Shown: positions 9,176-22,354, numbered from the stretch's first letter. The stretch: 49,789 nt of DNA from an uncultured Pelagibacteraceae bacterium (GCA_902552805.1 CACDIC010000008.1:1-49789), one strand, 5' to 3'. Program-made: numbers and translations. Notes: generated from the sequence alone by a model not told the origin.

Positions 9176-9985
9176 GTGAATAGAAGTATAATTATATCTT
9201 CTGTATCACATCTAGTTTTAATTATGATTACAGCTTTTAGTTTGCCTTTTTTAGCAAAAAAACCAATTGATCTTCCCCCAATAGTATCTGTAGAATTAAT
9301 ACAAATCACTGATAAAACTAATATTCCATATGCTCCTAAGGCAAAAAAAATTATTGAAAAAATTAAAGAGAAAGAAAAAAAGTTAGTATCTGAACAAGCT
9401 CCACCAAAAAAAGTAAAAAAAATTAAACCAGACGCAATTCCAATGCCAGATGATAAGCCTAAAAAGGTTGAAAAAATAAAAGAAGATAAACAAAATCCAG
9501 AAAAAATTGATAATGGGGTTAAGCAAGTTTCTGAATTTGAAAAAAAAGAGTTGTTTGATCCAAATAATATTGCAGCGTTAATTGATAAATCTAAAGTTGA
9601 AAGTGCAAAAACAATAAAAAAAAATAACAAAATTACTCAAGACCAAAAAAAAAATGTTGAAAATGTAGGTTTATCTCTAAGTGAAGAGGATGCTTTAAAA
9701 GCTCAAATATTTGGTTGTTGGAGTATTCCTTTGGGTCTACCTTATAACGAAAACTTATTGGTAAGAATTAAACTTCAAATGAATCCAGATGGCACAATTC
9801 AAGAGTCAGAGATTTTGGATCATGCAAGAATGAATAAACCTGGTCAGGGTTTTTATAAGGTTTTAGCTGAAAGTGCTTTAAGAGCGATAAAATTATGCCA
9901 GCCTTTAAGAGTTCCAACAACTGGTTATGAAAGATGGAAAGAATTACAATTAAATTTTGATGCAAGAGAAATGTTAGAGGGATAG
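9176..9985 (+). CDS. tolA: Tol-Pal system protein TolA
   Basis: Links the inner-membrane TolQR motor to Pal at the outer membrane. The 269 residues start with a short N terminus and one membrane segment (about 5-25), continue with a long lysine- and proline-rich periplasmic stalk (about 50-165), and end in a TolA C-terminal domain (GCWSIPLGLPYNE, near 180, to LQLNFDAREML). The start is GTG at 9176. The C-terminal fold assignment rests on the pair of cysteines, GCW and LCQPLRVP, and on gene order. Confidence 0.92.
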   Translation: MNRSIIISSVSHLVLIMITAFSLPFLAKKPIDLPPIVSVELIQITDKTNIPYAPKAKKIIEKIKEKEKKLVSEQAPPKKVKKIKPDAIPMPDDKPKKVEKIKEDKQNPEKIDNGVKQVSEFEKKELFDPNNIAALIDKSKVESAKTIKKNNKITQDQKKNVENVGLSLSEEDALKAQIFGCWSIPLGLPYNENLLVRIKLQMNPDGTIQESEILDHARMNKPGQGFYKVLAESALRAIKLCQPLRVPTTGYERWKELQLNFDAREMLEG

Positions 9986-9994
9986 AATATTTTT

Positions 9995-11335
9995 ATGAGA
10001 AATTTAATTATTTTACTTTTAATATCCATAATACCTACCAATGCATTTGCACTGATTGAGGTAGATATTACACGGGGAAATCTAAATCCACTCCCAATTG
10101 CAGTATCACCATTATCAATTGATGATGAGTCAAAAAAAAGTTTCAAAAAAACTTTGAATAAAAAAGATATCGGGTCAGAAATTTCTAAAGTTATTGAAAA
10201 AAATTTGAAAATTTCAGGTCTTTTTAACCCATTAGATAAAAACGCTTTCCTTCAAGCACCTGATATTGCTCATTTGAAACCACGTTTTGAGGATTGGAAT
10301 TTAATAAAAGCACAGGCTTTAATTACAGGTAAAGTAAAAAATGTTGATGATAAACTTAGAGTTGAGTTTAGATTATGGGATGTACTGGCTGGTAAAGAAA
10401 TGATGGCTATTGCATTTACCACTGTCCCAAACAATTGGAGACGAGTTGGCCATATAATAACAGATAAAGTTTATGAGAGATTAACTGGAGAAAAAGGATA
10501 TTTCGACACAAGGATTATTTACGTTGCTGAAGAGGGCCCAAAAATAAAGAGAATAAAAAAATTAGCTATCATGGATCAAGATGGTGCAAATAATAAATTT
10601 TTAACTTTAGGGAATGAACTTGTTTTGACACCAAGATTTAATCCTACAAGTCAAATGGTTACGTATTTATCTTATTTTAAAAATTTACCTAGAGTATATC
10701 TTCTTGATATAGAAACAGGTATTCAGGAAGTGGTGGGTGATTTTCCAGGAATGACTTTTGCTCCTAGATTTTCCCCAGATGGAAAAAAAATTATAATGAG
10801 TTTTGCAAAAGATGGAAATTCAGATATTTATACAATGAATTTAGAAAATAGAATCGTAGAAAAAATTACAAATCATCCCTCGATAGATACTTCACCTTCA
10901 TATTCACCTGATGGAAAATTTATTTGCTTTAACTCCGATAGAAGTGGGTACCAACAAATTTATGTTATGAAAAGCGATGGTAGTAATGTTAAAAGAATTT
11001 CTTTTGGAAATGGTCTGTATGGTACACCTGTTTGGTCTCCGAGAGGTGATTTAATAGCTTTTACAAAATTACACAAAGGCAAATTTTATATTGGTGTGAT
11101 GAGAACGGATGGGTCTGGGGAGAGGTTATTAACAGAAAACTTTTATCAAGAAGCACCATCCTGGTCACCAAATGGACGTGTTTTAATTTTTTATAGGGAG
11201 ACTAAGACTGATGATAAAGGAGAGGGTTTTTCGGCTAAATTGTGGTCAATTGATTTAACAGGCTATAATGAAAGGCTAGTGGATACCCCGACTGATGCAT
11301 CAGACCCATCATGGTCATCTTTATTAAGTAATTGA
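9995..11335 (+). CDS. tolB: Periplasmic beta-propeller protein TolB
   Basis: Periplasmic protein that interacts with Pal in outer-membrane constriction during division. A signal peptide is visible at the N terminus (hydrophobic core at 3-12, likely cleavage after TNAFA near residue 19). The N-terminal domain has FKPRFEDW-like and LITGKV blocks. From about residue 180 come repeated propeller blades with the [42 protein letters not shown] and [12 protein letters not shown] motifs. At 446 residues it has normal length. It starts nine bases after tolA. Confidence 0.96.
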   Translation: MRNLIILLLISIIPTNAFALIEVDITRGNLNPLPIAVSPLSIDDESKKSFKKTLNKKDIGSEISKVIEKNLKISGLFNPLDKNAFLQAPDIAHLKPRFEDWNLIKAQALITGKVKNVDDKLRVEFRLWDVLAGKEMMAIAFTTVPNNWRRVGHIITDKVYERLTGEKGYFDTRIIYVAEEGPKIKRIKKLAIMDQDGANNKFLTLGNELVLTPRFNPTSQMVTYLSYFKNLPRVYLLDIETGIQEVVGDFPGMTFAPRFSPDGKKIIMSFAKDGNSDIYTMNLENRIVEKITNHPSIDTSPSYSPDGKFICFNSDRSGYQQIYVMKSDGSNVKRISFGNGLYGTPVWSPRGDLIAFTKLHKGKFYIGVMRTDGSGERLLTENFYQEAPSWSPNGRVLIFYRETKTDDKGEGFSAKLWSIDLTGYNERLVDTPTDASDPSWSSLLSN

Positions 11336-11421
11336 CCTAAAAATTGTTGATTTTTTAACTTGAAACATCTAATTAGTTGTGAAAAAGTTAACTAACAAGA
11401 AAAATTGACTAAGGAGCATTA

Positions 11422-11901
11422 ATGAGATTAAACAAAATTTTAAAAAACACTTTTATAGTATTATTAGCGTGTTTTGTATTATCTGCTTGCGCAACATCAA
11501 AAAAATCTACAGGACAAATGCAAGGGGATGTTTACACTGGAACCGATACAATTGAATATTTAGCTTCAGGTGTTCCAGATAGAGTTTTCTTTGCGACCAA
11601 TGAATCTGTCTTAACTACTGCATCAAGAGAAACTTTAAGAAAACAAGCAGCGTGGTTAAGAAAAAATTCTGACATAACAGTTGTTCTTGAAGGTCATGCA
11701 GACGAAAGAGGGACAAGAGAATATAACTTAGCGTTAGGAGAAAGAAGAGCAAATGCCGCTAAGGACTATTTGATGACCTATGGAATTTCTTCCAACAGGA
11801 TTTCAGTTTTAAGTTATGGAAAAGAGAGACCAGTTGACTCAGGTTCTAATCCACTGGCTTGGTCAAAAAACAGAAGATCTGTTACAGTTAAAGCAAATTA
11901 A
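11422..11901 (+). CDS. pal: Peptidoglycan-associated lipoprotein Pal
   Basis: Outer-membrane lipoprotein that binds peptidoglycan and the Tol proteins. The 159 residues carry a lipoprotein signal with lipobox LSAC near residue 20-23, followed by a short linker and an OmpA-like domain. That domain's peptidoglycan-binding block reads LEGHADERGTREYNLALGE, with RISVLSYGKERP and NRRSVTV after it. An AAGGAG ribosome-binding sequence lies at 11411-11416. An 86-base spacer from tolB may hold its own promoter, and a strong terminator follows, so pal may be expressed at higher level than its neighbours. Confidence 0.97.
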   Translation: MRLNKILKNTFIVLLACFVLSACATSKKSTGQMQGDVYTGTDTIEYLASGVPDRVFFATNESVLTTASRETLRKQAAWLRKNSDITVVLEGHADERGTREYNLALGERRANAAKDYLMTYGISSNRISVLSYGKERPVDSGSNPLAWSKNRRSVTVKAN

Positions 11902-11914
11902 TTTTAGAATTAAT

Positions 11915-11954
11915 AGACCCTTAATTAATACATTTAATTAAGGGTCTTTTTTTT
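11915..11954 (+). terminator. Rho-independent terminator after pal
   Basis: A perfect 14-base-pair inverted repeat (AGACCCTTAATTAA at 11915-11928 and its complement at 11934-11947) with a five-base loop is followed directly by an eight-T run (11947-11954). This is the clearest intrinsic terminator in the window. It lies between pal and cpoB, so it would separate or attenuate cpoB-tilS-ftsH expression from tolQRAB-pal. Confidence 0.92.
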
Positions 11955-11983
11955 GCCATTATTTTAATCATAAGTTTACTCCA

Positions 11984-12979
11984 ATGACATATGATTTAAG
12001 AAAATTTAAATTTATTTTATTTTGTCTTAGTAATTTATTTTTATTTTCGCACTCTTACGCAGATAATCACAACATTTATGAAATTATAGATCAACTAAAG
12101 AAAGATATCAAAACTTTAGAAAAAGCTGTTTATTCTGAATCATCAGATTTAAATAATGATAGCTCTGTAAATTCAAATTCAAATTTAGAAAATAGCTCAG
12201 AAGATGTTTTAACAAGACATTTATTAAAACTTTCAGAAATTGAAAATCAATTTCAAGAATTAACAAATAAGTTTGAGGAAATAAACTTTAAGTTAGATAA
12301 ATTATCTAATAGGATGTCAAAAGTTCAAGCAGATAATCAAATAAGATTTCAAGAATTAGAAAACGTGATAGATTCAAATGAAGACGTGAATAAATTTACT
12401 AAAAAAATAAATAATGACAAAGAACAAGTTTTACCTGGAAGTTCTCAGCCACAAGATTTAGGTTCTATATCTTATAAAGACTCAACTACAAGTTCGACGT
12501 CACAAAAAACTAATTCTGTAGACTCAACTGCCTTAATAGTCACAGAAACTTTTCAAGCTGAAGAAAAAATACTTCCAAATGACTCACCAGATAAACAATA
12601 TCAATTTGCTACAAGTTTTTTAAAAGTTGGTGATTATTCAACAGCTGAAAGAGCGTTTAGAGAATTTGTTGATACAAATCCAGAACATAATTTAGCTGGG
12701 AATGCTCAATATTGGTATGCTGAAACTTTCAGGATCAGACAATTATATACTGATGCTGCCTCAGCGTATTTAGAGGGTTATCAAAAATATCCAAAAGGTG
12801 AAAAAGCACCTATAAATTTATTAAAGCTTGGTGTATCAATGGTACAAATTGGAGAAAAAGATCAAGGTTGCAAAATGATCAATGGTGTTGAAAAACAATA
12901 TCCAGAGGCAAACCAATCTGTAATACAAAAAGCTAAATATGAGTCTCAGAAATTCGAATGCAACAAACAAAATTCCTAA
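11984..12979 (+). CDS. cpoB: Cell division coordinator CpoB (YbgF), TPR protein
   Basis: Periplasmic protein that couples the Tol system with septal peptidoglycan synthesis in E. coli. The 331 residues show a signal peptide (hydrophobic stretch about 9-22, cleavage after SYA near 26), an N-terminal coiled coil (about 30-130), a low-complexity Ser/Thr/Asn/Gln linker (about 130-190), and C-terminal TPR repeats. The repeats start at DKQYQFATSFLKVGDYSTAE and include GNAQYWYAETF and KAPINLLKLGVSMVQIG, the YbgF signature. Its 3' end overlaps tilS by 41 bases. Confidence 0.93.
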   Translation: MTYDLRKFKFILFCLSNLFLFSHSYADNHNIYEIIDQLKKDIKTLEKAVYSESSDLNNDSSVNSNSNLENSSEDVLTRHLLKLSEIENQFQELTNKFEEINFKLDKLSNRMSKVQADNQIRFQELENVIDSNEDVNKFTKKINNDKEQVLPGSSQPQDLGSISYKDSTTSSTSQKTNSVDSTALIVTETFQAEEKILPNDSPDKQYQFATSFLKVGDYSTAERAFREFVDTNPEHNLAGNAQYWYAETFRIRQLYTDAASAYLEGYQKYPKGEKAPINLLKLGVSMVQIGEKDQGCKMINGVEKQYPEANQSVIQKAKYESQKFECNKQNS

Positions 12980-13967
12980 ACTTTTAAGTGAAAATTTAAA
13001 TAATAAACGAATAAGTAAAGTTTATAAAAAATTTGAGGATTCTTTAGACTTAAATCGAAGCTTTGCAGTTGCAGTTTCAGGTGGACCGGATAGTCTTGCA
13101 TTAGCTTTTTTGTCTAAAATTTATGCAATTAAAAAAAATTTAATATGTAAGTTTTATATTGTTGATCATAAGCTTAGACTTGAGTCAACAAAGGAGGCAA
13201 AATTTGTTTCAAATTTGCTGAAAAAAAACTTTATAATGTCCGAAATATTAACTTGGAGAGGCAAGAAACCAGTGAAGAGCATTCAGTCTATTGCTAGGTT
13301 AAATAGATATGAATTGCTTTTCAAAAAATGTAATCAATTCAAAATTAATGATATTCTTATGGGACACCATGAGGATGATTTATTTGAGAATTTTTTTATA
13401 AGACTCTTGAGAGGCAGTGGATTAAAAGGTCTGACATCTTTAGACACGAAAACTATTGCAAAAAAAAAGAACATACTAAGACCACTGATAGATACAAATA
13501 AAGATGATTTAATTTTTATTTCCAAAAAAGTTTTCAATTTTTATGTAAAAGACCCAACGAACCATGATGAAAAATATCAAAGAACTAGAGTTAGAAAATT
13601 AATAAAAGATTTAGAAAAAGATGGTTTAGATAGAATTAAATTAAAAAAAACAATAAAAAATTTAAAAAACGCAAACAAAGTAATTGAATTTTATGTTGAA
13701 AAAAATTTAAGAGAAAACTCTTTTTTTTTTAAAAATAAGAATCGATTACTTCTTAATAGTGATTTTTTTCTTCAACCCCAAGAAGTAATTTTTAGAGCTT
13801 TTTCAGAGTCATTAAAGTTAATTGGTGAAAAATATTATTCAGTGCGAGGAAAAAAATTAGATAAAATCATCTGTGAAATTGAAAATAATCGTTTAAATAG
13901 AGCCACATTAGGTGGTTGTATTATTGAAAGGGTCAATCAATCGATAATTATCTCTAAAGAGCCTTAA
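12939..13967 (+). CDS. tilS: tRNA(Ile)-lysidine synthetase
   Basis: Modifies C34 of tRNA-Ile(CAU) to lysidine so that it reads AUA codons. The 342 residues show the PP-loop motif AVSGGPDS at about 45-52 and the GHHEDDLFENFFIRLLRGSGLKGL block. The C-terminal substrate domain of E. coli TilS (432 residues) is largely missing, as in other short forms. The ATG at 12939 lies inside the cpoB reading frame; no later in-frame ATG precedes the PP-loop, although a non-ATG start further in cannot be excluded. Confidence 0.92.
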   Translation: MSLRNSNATNKIPKLLSENLNNKRISKVYKKFEDSLDLNRSFAVAVSGGPDSLALAFLSKIYAIKKNLICKFYIVDHKLRLESTKEAKFVSNLLKKNFIMSEILTWRGKKPVKSIQSIARLNRYELLFKKCNQFKINDILMGHHEDDLFENFFIRLLRGSGLKGLTSLDTKTIAKKKNILRPLIDTNKDDLIFISKKVFNFYVKDPTNHDEKYQRTRVRKLIKDLEKDGLDRIKLKKTIKNLKNANKVIEFYVEKNLRENSFFFKNKNRLLLNSDFFLQPQEVIFRAFSESLKLIGEKYYSVRGKKLDKIICEIENNRLNRATLGGCIIERVNQSIIISKEP

Positions 13968-13972
13968 AATAA

Positions 13973-13997
13973 TGTCACTTTACACAAATTGTCACTT
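13973..13997 (+). promoter_or_regulatory. Direct repeat TGTCACTT x2 in the ftsH leader
   Basis: The 8-mer TGTCACTT occurs at 13973-13980 and again at 13990-13997, spaced 17 bases start to start, within the 62-base tilS-ftsH spacer. Such a pair is unusual in sequence this rich in A/T and could be a regulator binding site for ftsH. No regulator is known from the sequence, and a chance repeat cannot be excluded. Confidence 0.3.
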
Positions 13998-14029
13998 GTT
14001 AAATTGATAATAATTCTTATTTTAACCCT

Positions 14030-15931
14030 ATGAATATGAAAAATATAGCTATGTGGGCAATAATAGTTTTTTTAACTATTGGTCTTTACAACATGTTTAA
14101 AAATCCCCAAACAAATATAAGAGGTGGAGATAAAGTTATATTTTCAGATTTTTTAACGTCAGTTGAAAACGGAGAAGTGCTTAAAGTAGAAATTCAAGGT
14201 AATAATATAAAAGGCGTCTATTCAAATGGAAATTCATTTACAACTTATTCTCCCAATGATCCAAATTTAATTGAAAAACTTTCTGAAAAGGGAGTAAGTA
14301 TTTCTGCAGCACCTATAGAGGAAAAAATGCCATCATTGTTTGGTGTCCTTCTTTCATGGTTTCCTATGTTGTTATTAATTGCTGTTTGGATTTTTTTCAT
14401 GAGGCAAATGCAGGGTGGCAAAGGTGGAGCTATGGGCTTTGGAAGATCAAAAGCAAAAATGATGAATGAACTTAAGGGTAAAGTTACATTTAATGACGTT
14501 GCAGGTGTAGAAGAAGCAAAAGAAGAAGTTGAGGAAATTGTAGAATTTTTAAAAGATCCGAGAAAATTTAGTAGACTGGGAGGAAAAATACCTAGAGGTG
14601 CTTTATTAGTTGGTCCACCAGGCACTGGTAAAACTTTATTGGCTAGAGCTATCGCAGGTGAAGCTGGAGTACCATTTTTTACAATCTCGGGTTCAGATTT
14701 CGTTGAAATGTTTGTAGGAGTTGGTGCATCTAGAGTAAGAGATATGTTTGAACAAGGAAAAAAAAATTCTCCTTGTATAATCTTCATAGATGAAATTGAT
14801 GCTGTTGGAAGGAGCAGAGGCGCTGGTTTAGGTGGTGGAAATGATGAGAGAGAACAAACTCTTAATCAGCTTTTAGTTGAGATGGATGGTTTTGATACGA
14901 ATGAAGGAGTAATAATTATTGCTGCAACAAATAGACCAGATGTGTTAGATCCTGCTTTATTAAGACCAGGTAGGTTTGATAGACAAGTAGTTGTATCCAA
15001 TCCCGACATAATTGGTCGAGAAAAAATTTTAAAAGTCCATGTTAAAAAAATAAAAATGGCACCTGATGTTAATTTAAGAACTATCGCGAGGGGTACACCT
15101 GGTTTTTCTGGTGCAGATCTTGCTAATTTAGTTAATGAGTCTGCTTTATTGGCGGCTAGAAAAAATAAAAGAATTGTTACACTCAATGAGTTTGAAGAAG
15201 CAAAAGACAAGGTAATGATGGGGGCTGAGAGACGTTCGATGGTTATGACAGAGGATGAAAAAAAATTAACAGCATATCATGAAGGTGGCCATGCATTGGT
15301 ATCATTTAACATGCCAAGTTACGATCCTATACATAAAGCAACCATAATTCCTAGGGGCAGAGCTTTGGGTATGGTCATGAATTTACCAGAAAGAGATAAA
15401 CATGGTCATTCTATAAAATATTTAAAAGCAAGATTAGCAGTTTGTTTTGGAGGAAGAGTTGCGGAAGAAGTAATTTTTGGAAAAGATAATATATCAACAG
15501 GAGCAGGAGGAGGAAGTGGATCTGATATAAATCAAGCTACGCAACTTGCTAGAGCTATGGTGACCAAGTACGGAATGAGCGAAGAAATGGGACCTGTCGA
15601 ATATGGTGAAAATCAAGAGGAGGTTTTTTTAGGAAGATCAGTAACACAAACTCAGTCAGTCTCTGAGGAAATAGCACAAAAAATTGACAAAGAAATTAGA
15701 AAGTTAATAGATGAGGGTTATAATACTGCCAAGAAAATTTTGACTGAAAAAGTTGAAGACTTGCACAAAATTGCTAAGGCTCTCATGACCTACGAGACAT
15801 TAACAGGCGAAGAAATTGAAAATATTATCAATAAAAATATATACCCAGCAGACAAACAAGACTTAAAAGTAGAAGACGATAAAGGGTCAGCAATGGGTGC
15901 TCTAGGCCTAAAACCAAAAATTGTTCATTAG
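14030..15931 (+). CDS. ftsH: ATP-dependent zinc metalloprotease FtsH
   Basis: Membrane-bound AAA+ protease that removes misassembled membrane proteins and regulators. The 633 residues have two membrane segments (about 5-21 and 106-124) flanking a periplasmic domain. Walker A is GPPGTGKT at 195-202, Walker [12 protein letters not shown] at about 250-260, and the second region of homology ends in LLRPGRFDR near 311-319. The zinc-binding HEGGH is at 417-421. HflK and HflC, its usual membrane partners, are encoded at 41548-43528. The gene follows tilS after 62 bases. Confidence 0.98.
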   Translation: MNMKNIAMWAIIVFLTIGLYNMFKNPQTNIRGGDKVIFSDFLTSVENGEVLKVEIQGNNIKGVYSNGNSFTTYSPNDPNLIEKLSEKGVSISAAPIEEKMPSLFGVLLSWFPMLLLIAVWIFFMRQMQGGKGGAMGFGRSKAKMMNELKGKVTFNDVAGVEEAKEEVEEIVEFLKDPRKFSRLGGKIPRGALLVGPPGTGKTLLARAIAGEAGVPFFTISGSDFVEMFVGVGASRVRDMFEQGKKNSPCIIFIDEIDAVGRSRGAGLGGGNDEREQTLNQLLVEMDGFDTNEGVIIIAATNRPDVLDPALLRPGRFDRQVVVSNPDIIGREKILKVHVKKIKMAPDVNLRTIARGTPGFSGADLANLVNESALLAARKNKRIVTLNEFEEAKDKVMMGAERRSMVMTEDEKKLTAYHEGGHALVSFNMPSYDPIHKATIIPRGRALGMVMNLPERDKHGHSIKYLKARLAVCFGGRVAEEVIFGKDNISTGAGGGSGSDINQATQLARAMVTKYGMSEEMGPVEYGENQEEVFLGRSVTQTQSVSEEIAQKIDKEIRKLIDEGYNTAKKILTEKVEDLHKIAKALMTYETLTGEEIENIINKNIYPADKQDLKVEDDKGSAMGALGLKPKIVH

Positions 15932-15936
15932 ACTGA

Positions 15937-16989
15937 ATGTCTAGATATTACACTAGAGTGTGTAATTTCTATTATGGTGCAAATTCTAAATCATTAGTTA
16001 AAAAAAATAAGACATTACCACTTCATGATAATCCTGAAATTTCTTTTGATAAAATAGAAATAATAACAAGAAATTCGAAAAAAATAATTTCTTTAAATCA
16101 AGTGAACAAACTACATGTTAATTTAAAGACAAAAGTTAAAAAGGATCTTAGATTAATTACAAAAAAAAAAAGAAATATTAAAAATTTAAATTTTCAAACT
16201 ATTCCTCAAATAATGGGTATTTTAAATATTACTCCAGACAGTTTCTCAGACGGTGGAAAATTTTTAAATAATGTATCAGCCAAAAAACAATTAAATTTTC
16301 TTTTTAATTCTGGTGCAAACCTTGTTGATATTGGAGGAGAGTCCACTAAACCTGGATCTAAAGAAATTAAATCAAAAATAGAATGGAACAGAGTCAAAAA
16401 TATTTTAAAATTAATTAATAAAAAAAATTTTATATCTCTAGATACTAGAAAATCAGAAATCATGGAAAAAGGAATTAAACTAGGAGTAAAATTAATTAAT
16501 GATGTATCTGGTCTTAATTTTGATAAAAACTCAATCAAGATTTTAAAAAAATATAATATACCTTTCGTACTCCAACACTCACTTGGTAATCCTGATGTAA
16601 TGCAAAAAAATCCAAAATATAAAAATGTATTATTAGATATTTACGATTTTTTTGAAGAAAAATTAAATAATCTACGTCAAAATGGAATTCATCATAATAA
16701 TATAATTTTAGACCCCGGTATAGGTTTTGGAAAAAATTTGAAACATAATATGACGATAATTAAAAATATATCAATTTACCATTCTTTGGGTTTGCCTATA
16801 CTGCTTGGTATTTCCAGAAAAAGATTTATAAAAGATTTATCTGGAAATAACGATAGCTCCTTGAGAATTGGAGGAACAATAAGTAGTAGTATTTTTGCAA
16901 TGTTACAGGGTATACAAATGTTGAGAGTTCACGATGTCAACGAAGTTAATCAAGCTGTTAAAGTTTTCAAAGCACTGATAAATAAATAA
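15937..16989 (+). CDS. folP: Dihydropteroate synthase with N-terminal extension
   Basis: Condenses p-aminobenzoate with hydroxymethyl-dihydropterin diphosphate in folate synthesis. The catalytic barrel begins near residue 88 with IMGILNITPDSFSDGG, followed by VDIGGESTKPGS, LDTRKSE, NDVSG, LQHSLGNP, ILDPGIGFGK and LLGISRKRFI. The roughly 85-residue N-terminal part (from MSRYYTRVCNFYYG) is not part of the barrel; a similar extension is, from memory, common in alphaproteobacterial FolP. It starts five bases after ftsH, and the last base of its stop is the first base of glmM. Confidence 0.94.
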   Translation: MSRYYTRVCNFYYGANSKSLVKKNKTLPLHDNPEISFDKIEIITRNSKKIISLNQVNKLHVNLKTKVKKDLRLITKKKRNIKNLNFQTIPQIMGILNITPDSFSDGGKFLNNVSAKKQLNFLFNSGANLVDIGGESTKPGSKEIKSKIEWNRVKNILKLINKKNFISLDTRKSEIMEKGIKLGVKLINDVSGLNFDKNSIKILKKYNIPFVLQHSLGNPDVMQKNPKYKNVLLDIYDFFEEKLNNLRQNGIHHNNIILDPGIGFGKNLKHNMTIIKNISIYHSLGLPILLGISRKRFIKDLSGNNDSSLRIGGTISSSIFAMLQGIQMLRVHDVNEVNQAVKVFKALINK

Positions 16990-18314
16990 TGAAGTATTTT
17001 GGAACTGATGGAATTAGAGGGCAGGTAAATAGTGGGAACATTAATGGGGATATGTTCTTTAAGTTTGGACTCGCAGCAGGAAAATATTTCACAAATTTAA
17101 AAAAAAGAAAACAATCAGCAATTATTGCTAAAGATACTAGACTTTCAGGATACGCATTAGAACCTGCACTAGTTTCTGGTTTAGCTTCTGCAGGAATGCA
17201 CGTTTATACACTGGGTCCTTTGCCGACTAATGGCCTTGCGATGTTGACAAAATCAATGAACGCAAATCTTGGTATTATGATCACCGCTTCGCATAATTTA
17301 TTTAATGATAATGGTTTAAAGTTATTTGGTCCTGATGGACTAAAACTATCTGATAAAATTCAAAAAAAAATTGAAAATTTAATAGATAGCAAAGTTCAAA
17401 AACACTTATCAAATCCAAAAAAATTAGGAAGGGTTAAAAGGCTGGAGACAGGAACTGATGAATATATTAAAATTTGTAAAAAAAAGCTATCAAGAAATTT
17501 TAAATTAAATAATGTCAAAATAGTTTTAGATTGTGCAAATGGAGCTGGATATAAATCTGCACCAAAATTAATCAGATCACTTGGAGCGAAATTAAAAGTT
17601 ATAGGCAATAAACCAAATGGGTTCAATATTAATAAAAATTGTGGTTCAACTTTTCCAGAAAAACTGCAAAGAAATGTTAAAAAATTCAAAGCAGATTTGG
17701 GTATATCTTTAGATGGAGATGCTGACAGAATAATAATGTGTGATGAAAAAGGATCTATAATTGATGGTGATCAAATTATTGCTGCATTAGCTTTGCAATG
17801 GAAAAAGAAAAAAATTCTCAAAGGAGGTGTTGTTGGGACTTTAATGTCAAACTATGGTTTAGAAAAATTTTTAAAGGAAAAGGGTATTAAATTTTTAAGA
17901 GCTAATGTTGGGGATAGATACGTTAAGGAATTGATGCAAAAGAAAAAATTCAATTTAGGAGGAGAACAATCGGGTCATATCATTTTAGGAAAATTTGCAA
18001 CAACTGGCGATGGTGTGCTTGTCGCTTTAGAGATTATTAAATCATTAAATAGAAAAACTAAAGCTAGTGATTTTTTTAATGTCTTTAAAAAAATTCCACA
18101 AATCTTAGAAAATATAAAAATAAAAGATGATAAAATACTTAAAAAGCACTCTGTTAAAAGATCCATTAAAATTGCAAAAAAATTAATTAAAAATCAAGGT
18201 CGAATTCTTGTAAGAAAATCAGGCACTGAACCAAAAATAAGAATAATGGGTGAGAGCGAAAATAAAATTTTGCTTAAAAAATGTATTAAAATGATTTCAA
18301 AAGAATTTAAATAA
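16989..18314 (+). CDS. glmM: Phosphoglucosamine mutase
   Basis: Converts glucosamine 6-phosphate to glucosamine 1-phosphate for UDP-GlcNAc, peptidoglycan and lipid A. The 441 residues start with KYFGTDGIRG. The phosphoserine loop is TASHN with Ser101, the metal loop is SLDGDADR, and the sugar-binding GGEQSGHI and phosphate-binding RKSGTEPKIRIM motifs follow. At its start it overlaps the folP stop by one base (TAATG). Confidence 0.97.
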   Translation: MKYFGTDGIRGQVNSGNINGDMFFKFGLAAGKYFTNLKKRKQSAIIAKDTRLSGYALEPALVSGLASAGMHVYTLGPLPTNGLAMLTKSMNANLGIMITASHNLFNDNGLKLFGPDGLKLSDKIQKKIENLIDSKVQKHLSNPKKLGRVKRLETGTDEYIKICKKKLSRNFKLNNVKIVLDCANGAGYKSAPKLIRSLGAKLKVIGNKPNGFNINKNCGSTFPEKLQRNVKKFKADLGISLDGDADRIIMCDEKGSIIDGDQIIAALALQWKKKKILKGGVVGTLMSNYGLEKFLKEKGIKFLRANVGDRYVKELMQKKKFNLGGEQSGHIILGKFATTGDGVLVALEIIKSLNRKTKASDFFNVFKKIPQILENIKIKDDKILKKHSVKRSIKIAKKLIKNQGRILVRKSGTEPKIRIMGESENKILLKKCIKMISKEFK

Positions 18315-18315
18315 A

Positions 18316-21310
<2,995 letters not shown>

Positions 21311-21318
21311 AATGAGTT

Positions 21319-21346
21319 TATCTAATTAATTATTTATATTTTTCAA
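21319..21346 (-). promoter_or_regulatory. Candidate promoter of rpoH, close to the start codon
   Basis: On the minus strand TTGAAA (21346-21341) is followed after 16 bases by TAGATA (21324-21319), which ends eight bases before the rpoH ATG at 21310. A transcript from it would have almost no leader. The 40-base rluD-rpoH spacer is A/T-rich, so the match is only suggestive. Confidence 0.3.
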
Positions 21347-21350
21347 TGAT

Positions 21351-22331
21351 TTATTTATTAGTATTTCTTAGTATTTTTAAAATATTCTCAAGTTCTAAAG
21401 GTAAATTTGAGTTGAAAGTCATTTCTTTGCTTTTCGTGGGGTGGATTAAGCCCAGAGTCTTAGCATGAAGAAATTGTCTATTAAGACTATTTAAATTTTG
21501 CTCTATCAATGGATTAATGTTTTTAATTTTCTTAAACTTTTTTTTATATTTATCATCACCAACAATACTATTTCCTAAAAAATTCATGTGAACTCTAATT
21601 TGATGGGTTCTGCCCGTTTCTAGTTTGCATTCTACTAAACTTAAAGTTGGTGTGTGTTTATTTTCAAAAATTTCAATAGTTCTATAATTGGTAATTGCTT
21701 TTTTTCCTTTAGTTCGACTAACTTCCATCATTTGTCTATTCTTTGAACTTCGTGTTATTAAAGTTTCAATTTTTCCCTTAGAAGGTCTAACTTTTCCCCA
21801 TATTAATAATTGATAAACTCTTGTAATAGAGTGTTTATTAAACTGATTAGATAAGTTTTCATGTGATAGATTATTTTTTGCTATGACTACTAAACCTGAT
21901 GTATTTTTGTCTATCCTATGTACTATTCCAGGTCTAAGTTCATCACCAATACTTGAAAGAGAGTCTTTATCGTAATCTACTAACGCATTTACAATTGTAT
22001 TGTCAAAATTTCCAGCTCCTGGATGCATCACAATACCTGCTGGTTTGTTTAGCACTATTATATCTTTATCCTCATGAACAATATCTAATTTGAATTTAAA
22101 TGGTTTCAGCGAAGCTTTTTTAGGCTCTGGAATTATTAATTCAATAGCATCGTCTTTTAAAACCTTCTTAGCAGGATCTAAAATAACTTTATCATTAATC
22201 TTAAGCTTCTTGCCTAATATTAAGTTTTTTATTCTAGTTCTACTTATCTCATTTTCCTTACTATTAATAAAAACATCCACACGCATATTTTTATTACTTT
22301 CTTTTACAATCAAATTTATTTTTTTTTTCAT
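21351..22331 (-). CDS. rluD: Ribosomal large subunit pseudouridine synthase RluD type
   Basis: Makes pseudouridines in 23S rRNA. The 326 residues start with an S4 RNA-binding domain (about 15-70). The catalytic motif GIVHRIDKNTSGLVV has the nucleophile Asp141, preceded by LNKPAGIVMHPG. RTHQIRVHM is near the C-terminal side. RluD is the closest match among the RluA family because of the S4 domain and NKPAGIVMHP, but RluC-like specificity cannot be excluded. It is divergent from tRNA-Arg, with 23 bases between. Confidence 0.9.
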   Translation of the reverse strand: MKKKINLIVKESNKNMRVDVFINSKENEISRTRIKNLILGKKLKINDKVILDPAKKVLKDDAIELIIPEPKKASLKPFKFKLDIVHEDKDIIVLNKPAGIVMHPGAGNFDNTIVNALVDYDKDSLSSIGDELRPGIVHRIDKNTSGLVVIAKNNLSHENLSNQFNKHSITRVYQLLIWGKVRPSKGKIETLITRSSKNRQMMEVSRTKGKKAITNYRTIEIFENKHTPTLSLVECKLETGRTHQIRVHMNFLGNSIVGDDKYKKKFKKIKNINPLIEQNLNSLNRQFLHAKTLGLIHPTKSKEMTFNSNLPLELENILKILRNTNK

Positions 22332-22354
22332 AAAATGATATATTACTATTATAT

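Noticed and set aside
9082..9630. Long opposite-strand open frame across tolR/tolA
   Set aside because: It is the shadow of A-rich, lysine-rich coding sequence; hydrophobic runs of F, S and I are typical of such antisense frames.
14245..14787. Opposite-strand open frame within ftsH
   Set aside because: Fully within a well-conserved gene and with no ribosome-binding site or known motif.
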